NCBI RefSeq assembly: GCF_002119725.1
Contig: NZ_CP021109.1
Coordinates: forward strand, 2,356,001-2,420,000
DNA length: 64,000 nucleotides
From: Bordetella genomosp. 9
GTDB taxonomy: Bacteria; Pseudomonadota; Gammaproteobacteria; Burkholderiales; Burkholderiaceae_B
Reading direction: 5' to 3'
The position numbers and the translations under genes were made by a program. A model generated the notes under the pieces. It made no database searches. It was not told the origin of the DNA and worked only from the letters and a program-made list of their open reading frames with translations. Of the stretch, positions 57,694 to 64,000 are shown piece by piece. Each line of letters opens with the position of its first letter. The stretch's first letter is position 1.

Positions 57694-59426
57694 TACCTGG
57701 CCCTGGCACGGACCGGCACCGGATCCGCGGCACGACCGCGCAACAGGGCTTCGGGGTTGGCTTGCAGGTAATCGGCCAGGGCGCGCAGCGATCGCGCGGC
57801 CCGTTCCAGTTCCGCCATCGTCCCCCGCATATTCCCCGTCAGGCTGGAATCCGACGCCAGCAGCGCGCCGATGTGCGTGAATGACGCCGCCGCCTGGCGC
57901 AATGCCGCCTGCGCCTCTGGCGCCACCTGCTTGTCCAGACGGTTCATCAGCCGGCTGGCGCTGGTCAGCGTGCTGCTCAGGTCCGCGCCCAGCTTGTCGA
58001 AAGGAATGCGGTCGATTTTGGCCGCCACATTCGCGAGCTGCTGCTGCACCTGCTCCAGGTTGTTGGGCACGGTGGGCAGCGCGATCGGCGGACCCATATC
58101 GAGCTGCGCGGGCGGCGCGCGCGGGAAGATGTCGATCGCGACATAGAGCTGTCCGGTCAGCAGATTGCCCGTGCGCAACTGCGCGCGCAGGCCCCGGTCC
58201 ACCAATTGGGCCAGCAGCTTGCCGCTGGGATGCTCGGGATCGGGACCTTCATATTTGCGAATCACGTCTGCGACGGGTCCCAGGCGATCGGGAAAGATCG
58301 TGGCCGCCACTACGGTGAAAAAGCGCTTTTCCTGCGCATCGAAATCGATGTCGATGGCATCCACCTGCCCCATGACGATGCCGTTGAAGTCCACGGGCGC
58401 GCCCAGGCTCAGGCCGCGCACCGACTGGTCGTACCGCATGCGCACATGCAGCGCGGGCCCGTCCGGCCGCGCCCGCGCCGCCTGCTCGCCGGGAAAAAGG
58501 CGAAATACCGTGTCGGCCCCGGCGGCGACGGTTTGCTGCTCGCCCATTTCCTCGAATGCGATGCCGCCGACCGCCACGGCGAGCAGCGCCTGCGTGCGCA
58601 GCCGCAGGCCTTGCGCATCGACAGACAAATCGATGCCGCTCGCGTTCCAGAAACGGGTGGCCCGGGTGACATACCGGTCGTAAGGCGCATCGACGAACAA
58701 CTGCACATTGATGTCCCGCCCATCCGGATCCAGCCGATAACCGATGACCTCGCCCACCGGAATGCGCCGGAAGTACACCGGCGATCCGATATCGAGAGAG
58801 CCCAGGCTCTCGGCCTTTACCGTGAAGCGTTTGCCGGGCCGGTCCTGCGTGACCTGGGGCGGGCTTTCCAGGCCGGTGAAGTGGGTCTTGGAATGGCCAT
58901 GCACGACCACGCGCGGGGCGTCGACGCCGATGTAGGCGCCTGACAACAGCGTGCCCAGCCCTGACACGCCGCTCAGGCCCAGGCGCGGGCGCACCACCCA
59001 GAAATTCGTTCCTTCCTGGGCCAGCGATGCGGCGTCCTTCGCCAAGCTCGCCGTTGCGACGACGTGGGTGCGGTCTTCGCTGATGCGGATGTTCTGGATC
59101 AGGCCGACGGCGACGGCCTTGTACCGTATCTGCGTTTTGCCGGCCTCCAGCCCGTCGGCGGTCAGGAATGTGATGGTGATGGTCGGCCCGGCCTCGAGCC
59201 GGGCTTTGATCACCAGTGACAAGCCGGCCAGGGCGGCGACGATGGGCACCAGCCAGATCCACGAAATGCCGCGTTTGCGGCGCCGGATTTCGGGCGCGCC
59301 GAAACCGTGCCCATCGGCGGCGTGGTCCTCGCCCGGGCCCATGCCATCGCGGGCGCCGTCCTGGCCCGGGCGGGTGCCGCCGTCCACGCCGTCGTCATGG
59401 CGTCCGCCGTCGTTATCGTGAGCCAT
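57693..59426 (-). CDS. PqiB-type MCE-domain protein
   Basis: A 577-residue inner-membrane-anchored periplasmic protein. A His/Asp/Gly-rich cytoplasmic tail precedes one helix, ISWIWLVPIVAALAGLSLV (about 54-72). Three MCE domains follow, opening with GPTITITFLTADGLEAGKTQIRYKAV, KRFTVKAESLGSLDIGSPVYFR and LHVRMRYDQSVRGLSLGAPVDFNG. A coiled-coil C terminus begins NNLEQVQQQLANVAAKID. PqiB/YebT proteins form tubes that carry lipids across the periplasm. No PqiA permease gene is present. Confidence 0.9.
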   Translation of the reverse strand: MAHDNDGGRHDDGVDGGTRPGQDGARDGMGPGEDHAADGHGFGAPEIRRRKRGISWIWLVPIVAALAGLSLVIKARLEAGPTITITFLTADGLEAGKTQIRYKAVAVGLIQNIRISEDRTHVVATASLAKDAASLAQEGTNFWVVRPRLGLSGVSGLGTLLSGAYIGVDAPRVVVHGHSKTHFTGLESPPQVTQDRPGKRFTVKAESLGSLDIGSPVYFRRIPVGEVIGYRLDPDGRDINVQLFVDAPYDRYVTRATRFWNASGIDLSVDAQGLRLRTQALLAVAVGGIAFEEMGEQQTVAAGADTVFRLFPGEQAARARPDGPALHVRMRYDQSVRGLSLGAPVDFNGIVMGQVDAIDIDFDAQEKRFFTVVAATIFPDRLGPVADVIRKYEGPDPEHPSGKLLAQLVDRGLRAQLRTGNLLTGQLYVAIDIFPRAPPAQLDMGPPIALPTVPNNLEQVQQQLANVAAKIDRIPFDKLGADLSSTLTSASRLMNRLDKQVAPEAQAALRQAAASFTHIGALLASDSSLTGNMRGTMAELERAARSLRALADYLQANPEALLRGRAADPVPVRARAR

Positions 59427-59471
59427 GTCCTCCCCTCTGGACAAAGGCCATGCGCGGGTGTGGGCGCGTCT

Positions 59472-60158
59472 TCAGCGCTGGGCGACGAATTCCTTGATCT
59501 GCTGCGCCGCCCCGTCGGTCCAGGTGTCGATCAAGGGCCGCAGGGAATCGGGTTGCACGCCGCCCTGGCCCTGGGACGCATGCGACACTTCCTCTCCCGT
59601 GCCGCCCCGTACGGCCTCGTAAAGCACCTCTCCCGTCATGCTGTCCGTCACCTTCGTTTCGATGGCGATCGACGCATCCTGCGGACGGCCGCCTTCGACC
59701 ACCGCCTTGGCCCCCGTGATGACGAATGCAATGGGAATGTATTGATAGGGGCGCAGCGCCTGGTCTTCGGTGCCGACCGCGGTGATGGCCACCTGCACGC
59801 GGGCCACGCCGGGCCCCGCTCGGTCGGTCAGCATGACCTCGCGTCCCAGCTTCTGCCGCATGCTGTTGTCGGCGTAATGGCGGATCTGCGTCAAGGTATC
59901 GGCGGATACCTCCGCGGTGGGCTGCGGCTCGGGATAGAACGCCACCGGCTCGAGCAGCACCGCACGGTAATTGGCCGGCGTAAAGCGCGGGCTGGCATAC
60001 ACCCAGCGCGGCCCGCCATCGGGGGCGTCTTCCTTCTGCAGCTTCGCATAGCCGTCGCCGAGGAAACCGGATTCCTTCGGCGGCTTGCTGGGCGCGCAGG
60101 CGCCCAGCAGTACCGTTGCCGCGCCCATGACGATCCATCGAACAAGCAGATTGCCCAT
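59472..60158 (-). CDS. DUF3313-family lipoprotein
   Basis: A 228-residue lipoprotein. MGNLLVRWIVMGAATVLLGAC is a signal peptide with lipobox. FTPANYRAVLLEPVAFYPEPQPTAEVSADTLTQIRHYADNSMRQKLG and the later AFVITGAKAVVEGG are DUF3313 features. ATG 60158 sits seven bases after AAAGGAG; the adjacent ATG at 60161 is equally possible. It is 45 bp upstream of the MCE gene, so it may replace the PqiC lipoprotein. Confidence 0.82.
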   Translation of the reverse strand: MGNLLVRWIVMGAATVLLGACAPSKPPKESGFLGDGYAKLQKEDAPDGGPRWVYASPRFTPANYRAVLLEPVAFYPEPQPTAEVSADTLTQIRHYADNSMRQKLGREVMLTDRAGPGVARVQVAITAVGTEDQALRPYQYIPIAFVITGAKAVVEGGRPQDASIAIETKVTDSMTGEVLYEAVRGGTGEEVSHASQGQGGVQPDSLRPLIDTWTDGAAQQIKEFVAQR

Positions 60159-60762
60159 CATCCTTCTCCTTTCTTGAACGTAGTCAAACGTTGGAACGAT
60201 TGGCGTAGAACGTCCGCGTGAGGAGCCGGGCGTTTCGATGTACAGGGGCGCGGTGCGAACAAACAACCTGCAATGCCGAGACTGTACCCCCTCTCTTGCC
60301 CGCCCGCCATATGGTCTTTTGGGCGGCGCGGCATCGTGGATGACGTCCGCCCCCGCCTTTCGCATACAGCCGCGGGTGGGCCATACCTTGCGCTTACAGG
60401 CGGGACGCGGGTGTGGCGTCGGGGCGTGTGAAGCCGATAGCGCGGTGAAACGCCTCGCCCCGACAGCGCGTTAAGACGCGCGGCACCGACGGCGCGGTGA
60501 GACGCGTGGCACCGACAGCGCGTTAGGTCGCGTGATACCGACAGCGCGTTAGGAAGCGCGTAGAACAACGCTCTTTCTTTCTTCGTGATTAGTGTTGTTC
60601 TCAACCCTACTGACTATTGATTTCCCGCTGTCATTATGCTGAACGTTTGATTGCTGATAGTTGTATCTGATATAAGACTGCTCATCCGGTCCAGCGAAGT
60701 ATCGGCCCGAGGATTCGTCGCAGAGCCCTTTTTTCGCTGCCGGTTTCCTGGGAGAAGCTTCA
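60159..60762. other. 604-bp divergent spacer
   Basis: No frame has ribosome sites and coding bias together. The left part is GC-rich, the middle holds the 26-bp repeat array, and the right part (60565-60762) is AT-rich and pyrimidine-rich on the plus strand. The right part is the likely promoter zone for the dehydrogenase operon. Confidence 0.5.
60435..60564. repeat. Five tandem 26-bp repeats
   Basis: Units start at 60435, 60461, 60487, 60513 and 60539, with constant 26-bp spacing. The core CGACAGCGCGTTAAGACGCG is followed by the weaker TGGCAC. Units 2, 4 and 5 read GCGCGTTA; units 1 and 3 read GCGCGGTGA. There are no spacers, so this is not CRISPR. The array is about 200 bp upstream of the dehydrogenase operon start. 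Confidence 0.85.
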
Positions 60763-61488
60763 ATGACACAAGAGCGAGAGCCGCGCAGGCGGTTCCTGCA
60801 GCAGGTACTGGCGATCGTGCCCGCCTCAACATTGGCCACCGGCGCCGCCATTACCCAAACGGCTCATGCCGAAACGGCCGCGACGGCCGAAACCGCAAGT
60901 CCCTCCAAACCCTATACCCCCACCTACTTCACCGACGCGGAATGGAAATTCATCCATGCGGCGGTCGACCACCTGATCCCCTCCGATGAATATGGCGCCG
61001 GCGCGCTCGAAGCCGGCGTGCCGGAATACATCGACCGGCAGATGGAAACGCCCTGGGGCCATGGTCAGCTGTGGTACATGCAAGGCCCCTTCCATCCCGA
61101 CGTCGCGCCCGAGCTGGGCTATCAGATCAACCAGACGCCGCGCGACGTCTACCGCCACGGCATCGCCGCCTGCGATGCGTGGTGCACCAAGCAGCACGGC
61201 AAGGTCTACGCCGATCTGGACAAGAAGGTGCAGGAGCAGATCCTGAAGGACCTGGACGGCGGCAAGATCGAATTCGACACCGTGCCCGCCAAGACTTTCT
61301 TCAATTTCCTGCTCTCCAACACCCGCGAAGGTTATTTCGCCGATCCCATCTATGGCGGCAACAAGAACATGGTGGGATGGAAGATGGTCGGCTTCCCCGG
61401 CGCGCGCGCCGACTTCGCCGACTGGGCGGACCAGCCCAACGTCAAGTACCCGTATGGGCCGGTATCGATTTCCGGGGAAAGAGGCTGA
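60763..61488 (+). CDS. Gluconate/sugar dehydrogenase gamma subunit (subunit 3)
   Basis: A 241-residue Tat-exported small subunit. MTQEREPRRRFLQQVLAIVPASTL is a twin-Arg signal. PTYFTDAEWKFIHAAVDHLIPSDEYGAGALEAGVPEYIDRQM is the gluconate 2-dehydrogenase subunit 3 signature. It chaperones and carries the flavoprotein subunit to the periplasm through Tat. GGGAGAAGCTTCA precedes ATG. The next gene begins two bases after its stop. Confidence 0.92.
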   Translation: MTQEREPRRRFLQQVLAIVPASTLATGAAITQTAHAETAATAETASPSKPYTPTYFTDAEWKFIHAAVDHLIPSDEYGAGALEAGVPEYIDRQMETPWGHGQLWYMQGPFHPDVAPELGYQINQTPRDVYRHGIAACDAWCTKQHGKVYADLDKKVQEQILKDLDGGKIEFDTVPAKTFFNFLLSNTREGYFADPIYGGNKNMVGWKMVGFPGARADFADWADQPNVKYPYGPVSISGERG

Positions 61489-61490
61489 GC

Positions 61491-63266
61491 ATGGCGATCA
61501 AGCGAGAAAAAGTGGATGTGGTGCTGGTGGGCTTCGGCTGGACCGGCGCCATCATGGGTCAGGAACTGACCGAGGCGGGGCTGAACGTCCTGGCGCTGGA
61601 ACGCGGCGCCATGCGCGATACGCCGACCGACGCGCAGTACCCGAAGGTCATCGACGAACTGGCTTACTCGGTGCGCGGCAAGCTGTACCAGGAACTGGCC
61701 AAGGAAACCGTCACCATCCGCCATGGCGTGAACGACGTGGCCGTGCCGTATCGCCAGAACGGCTCTTTCCTGCTGGGCAACGGCGTGGGCGGCGCGGGCT
61801 TTCACTGGAACGGCATGCACTATCGCGTGCTGCCGGAAGAACTGCAGCTGCGGACCCGCTACGAGGAACGCTACGGCAAGAATTTCATCCCCGAGGACAT
61901 GACCATCCAGGACTTCGGGGTCACCTACGACGAACTGGAGCCCTTCTTCACCCAGTTCGAGTATGTCTGCGGCACGTCGGGCAAGGCCGGCAACCTGCAG
62001 GGCAAGATCGTGGAAGGCGGCAATCCCCACGAAGGCGCGCGCAGCAAGGAATATCCGCTGCCCCCGCTCACCAACACCTACGGCGCGCAACTGTTCGAAA
62101 AAGCGGCCCGGGAAGTGGGCTTCAACCCCTACCCCGCTCCGGCCGACAACGCGTCGCAGCCCTACACCAATCCCTACGGCGTGCGCCTGGGCCCCTGTAA
62201 TTTCTGCGGTTTCTGCGAGAACTACGGGTGCTATATGTACTCGAAGGCGTCGCCGCAGACCACCATCCTGCCCGTGCTGCTGAAGAAGCCGAACTTCGAA
62301 CTGCGCACGCATTCGCAGGTGCTCAGGGTGAACCTGGATTCCACCGGCAAGAAGGCCACCGGCGTGACCTATGTCGACGCCCAGGGCCGCGAAGTGGAAC
62401 AGCCGGCGGACCTCGTCATCCTGACCGCCTACCAGATGCACAACGTGCGCCTGTTGCTGCTCTCCGGCATCGGCAAGCCCTACGATCCGGCCACCGGGGA
62501 AGGCGTGGTCGGCAAGAACTACGCGTACCAGATGAACGGCGCGGTCAACGTGCTGCTGCCCAAGGGCACGCAGCTGAATCCCTTCGTGGGCACCGGCGCC
62601 GGCGGCGTTTCGATGGACGACCTGAATGGCGACCAGTTCGATCACGGCCCGCTGGGTTTCATCGGCGGCGCATCGATCCGCCACATCCGCTATGGCGGCC
62701 GGCCCATCAACCAGACGCCGGTGCTGCCCGGCGTTCCCCGCTGGGGCAGCGCCTGGAAGGCCGGCGTGCAGGACGCCTACCAGCGCTACATGAGCATCGG
62801 CATGTCGGGCTCGGTCATGTCCTATCGCGACGCCTATCTGTCGCTGGACCCGACTTACAAAGACGCCTACGGCCAGCCGCTGCTGCGCATGACCTTCGAC
62901 TGGCACGACAACGAGTTCGACATGATTGCCTACATGGGCAAGCGCATGGAGGAAGTCGCCAAGGCGATGAATCCGGACAAATACTTCGTCGCCGTGCGCA
63001 AGAAAGGCACGCACTACGACACCCGGGTGTATCAAAGCACGCACAACACCGGCGGCGCGATCATGGGCTCGAACCCCAAGGAAAGCGTGGTGAACAAGTA
63101 CCTGCAAAGCTGGGACGTGCCCAACGTCTTCGTGATGGGCGCCTGCGTGTTCCCGCAGAACATGGGCTACAACCCGACCGGCCTGGTGGGCGGACTGGCC
63201 TACTGGGCCGCGCACCACATCCGCGAGCAGTACCTGAAGAACCCCGGACCGCTGGTGCAGGCATAA
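61491..63266 (+). CDS. GMC-type FAD sugar/gluconate dehydrogenase alpha subunit
   Basis: A 591-residue flavoprotein. VVLVGFGWTGAIMGQELTEAGLNVLALERG is the FAD-binding start. LGNGVGGAGFHWNGMHYRV follows. CNFCGFCENYGC (about residues 236-247) is the Cys cluster that binds [3Fe-4S] in FAD-glucose dehydrogenase. STHNTGGAIMGSN and VFPQNMGYNPTGLVGGLAYWAA hold the catalytic His/Asn. It has no signal of its own and is carried by the gamma subunit. It oxidises gluconate or a related polyol at the periplasmic face. Confidence 0.93.
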   Translation: MAIKREKVDVVLVGFGWTGAIMGQELTEAGLNVLALERGAMRDTPTDAQYPKVIDELAYSVRGKLYQELAKETVTIRHGVNDVAVPYRQNGSFLLGNGVGGAGFHWNGMHYRVLPEELQLRTRYEERYGKNFIPEDMTIQDFGVTYDELEPFFTQFEYVCGTSGKAGNLQGKIVEGGNPHEGARSKEYPLPPLTNTYGAQLFEKAAREVGFNPYPAPADNASQPYTNPYGVRLGPCNFCGFCENYGCYMYSKASPQTTILPVLLKKPNFELRTHSQVLRVNLDSTGKKATGVTYVDAQGREVEQPADLVILTAYQMHNVRLLLLSGIGKPYDPATGEGVVGKNYAYQMNGAVNVLLPKGTQLNPFVGTGAGGVSMDDLNGDQFDHGPLGFIGGASIRHIRYGGRPINQTPVLPGVPRWGSAWKAGVQDAYQRYMSIGMSGSVMSYRDAYLSLDPTYKDAYGQPLLRMTFDWHDNEFDMIAYMGKRMEEVAKAMNPDKYFVAVRKKGTHYDTRVYQSTHNTGGAIMGSNPKESVVNKYLQSWDVPNVFVMGACVFPQNMGYNPTGLVGGLAYWAAHHIREQYLKNPGPLVQA

Positions 63267-63280
63267 GGAGGCACGCACAA

Positions 63281-64000
63281 ATGATGAAGCAACATCTCAT
63301 CGCCGCGGCCTTCATGCTGGCCACGGGCTCGGCATGGGCCCAGGCGCCCGCCGCCGGCGCCGATACCCAGTTGATCCGGCAAGGCGAGTACCTGGCGCGC
63401 GCGGGCGACTGCGTGGCCTGCCACACCACCAAGGACGGCAAGCCCTTCGCGGGCGGCCTGCCGTTCGATACGCCCATCGGCACCATCTATTCGACCAACA
63501 TCACGCCGGACAAGGACACCGGCATCGGCAACTACACCTACGAGGACTTCGACCGCGCCGTGCGCCACGGCGTCGCCAAGGATGGCAGCAGCCTGTATCC
63601 GGCCATGCCGTACACGGCCTATGCGAAGGTCAGGCCCGAGGATGTGAAGGCGCTGTATGCGTACTTCATGCACGGCGTGCAGCCGGTCAGCCAGGCCAAC
63701 AGGGACAACGACATTCCCTGGCCGCTGTCCATGCGCTGGCCGCTGCGCATCTGGCGCGCGATGTTCGCGCCCGAACCCGTCGGCGACGATGCCGCCGCCG
63801 CGCCGGCGGGTGCGGGCGCCGATGCGCAGGTGCTGCGCGGCAAGTACCTTGTCGAAGGCCTGGGCCACTGCAGCTCCTGCCATACGCCGCGCGGCTTCGC
63901 GCTGCAGGAAAAAGCGCTGACCGATGCCGACGGCACCGCCTTCCTGTCGGGCGGCGTGGTCGAAGGCTGGCTGGCGAAGAACCTGCGCGGCGACGTCAAC
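63281..64000 (+). CDS. Multiheme cytochrome c subunit of the dehydrogenase (3' end outside window)
   Basis: The first 240 residues are present. Signal peptide MMKQHLIAAAFMLATGSAWAQ is followed by heme motif CVACH (about 44-48) with TTKDGKPFAGGLPFDTPIGTIYSTNITPD after it. A second motif CSSCH lies near residue 197. Proteins of this family carry three hemes, so the third is outside. They pass electrons from the flavoprotein to ubiquinone. AAGGAGG precedes ATG 63281; ATG 63284 is an alternative. Confidence 0.93.
   Translation, partial: MMKQHLIAAAFMLATGSAWAQAPAAGADTQLIRQGEYLARAGDCVACHTTKDGKPFAGGLPFDTPIGTIYSTNITPDKDTGIGNYTYEDFDRAVRHGVAKDGSSLYPAMPYTAYAKVRPEDVKALYAYFMHGVQPVSQANRDNDIPWPLSMRWPLRIWRAMFAPEPVGDDAAAAPAGAGADAQVLRGKYLVEGLGHCSSCHTPRGFALQEKALTDADGTAFLSGGVVEGWLAKNLRGDVN

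Noticed and set aside
60435-60564. CRISPR array
   Set aside because: The 26-bp units are head to tail with no spacers, and no cas gene is present.
1-64000. tRNA, rRNA or complete insertion sequence
   Set aside because: No cloverleaf-like CCA-adjacent segments, rRNA landmarks, transposase motifs or terminal inverted repeats with target duplications were seen.

Overview
High-GC (about 66-68 percent by eye) proteobacterial chromosome segment, most likely Alcaligenaceae (Bordetella or Achromobacter group). This rests on six orphan Bug/TctC-type periplasmic binding proteins, many CoA-dependent catabolic operons with ATGA or TGATG stop/start overlaps, a very large YadA-like adhesin, terminators without T-runs, and one intergenic REP-like element of a kind I recall from this group. 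There are no rRNA or tRNA genes, complete insertion sequences or CRISPR arrays. The species assignment is inference.

Region by region. 1-415 is the C-terminal end of an autotransporter. 491-6653 (minus) is an acyl-CoA operon: two acyl-CoA dehydrogenases, an enoyl-CoA hydratase, a MaoC/HTD2 hydratase, a CaiB CoA-transferase and a CitE lyase. The last three match the gene families of the itaconate (ict-ich-ccl / rip) pathway. It is divergent from a DUF35 OB-fold plus Cys-less thiolase pair (6894-8461). 8482-9492 is a lower-GC orphan gene with features reminiscent of ADP-ribosyltransferase-like proteins, next to an aminotransferase gene remnant. 9784-12886 holds two Bug genes, a nitronate monooxygenase-like gene and the REP-like element. 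13075-23294 is a LysR-controlled operon (SDR, MaoC, CaiB, acyl-CoA dehydrogenase, MmgE/PrpD, Bug, two-subunit CoA-transferase, Bug) that encodes nearly a full beta-oxidation round.

23489-34191 is mixed housekeeping and accessory: a DUF985 cupin, an exported metallo-beta-lactamase-fold protein, YaiI, an ATP-grasp ligase, CidR/CidA/CidB, an orphan CheB, an MFS permease, a Tat-type exported F420-reductase-like protein and a SecD-head-like lipoprotein. 34275-39958 is a 1746-residue trimeric autotransporter with a BamE/OmlA-like lipoprotein just downstream, preceded by an 857-bp gene-free leader. 40816-46680 is a GntR-associated hydroxyacid/oxoacid cluster (RraA-like aldolase, Bug, DUF1932 dehydrogenase, D-2-hydroxyacid dehydrogenase, Bug).

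46712-48561 is a stand-alone MotA/MotB-like pair. 48766-53862 is an IclR-regulated set (DHDPS-family lyase, MHS-type permease, DhaK, DhaL) whose promoter carries two clear dyads. 53969-60158 has a LysR, an MFS permease, a DUF4239 protein, a DUF4142 lipoprotein, a PqiB-type three-MCE protein and a DUF3313 lipoprotein. 60159-60762 is a divergent spacer with five 26-bp tandem repeats. 60763-64000 is a gluconate/sugar dehydrogenase-type operon (Tat gamma subunit, GMC flavoprotein, multiheme cytochrome c) that runs off the window.

The overall theme is uptake of organic acids by Bug proteins, activation by CoA-transferases and beta-oxidation-like breakdown, with surface adhesins and envelope lipoproteins between the catabolic blocks.
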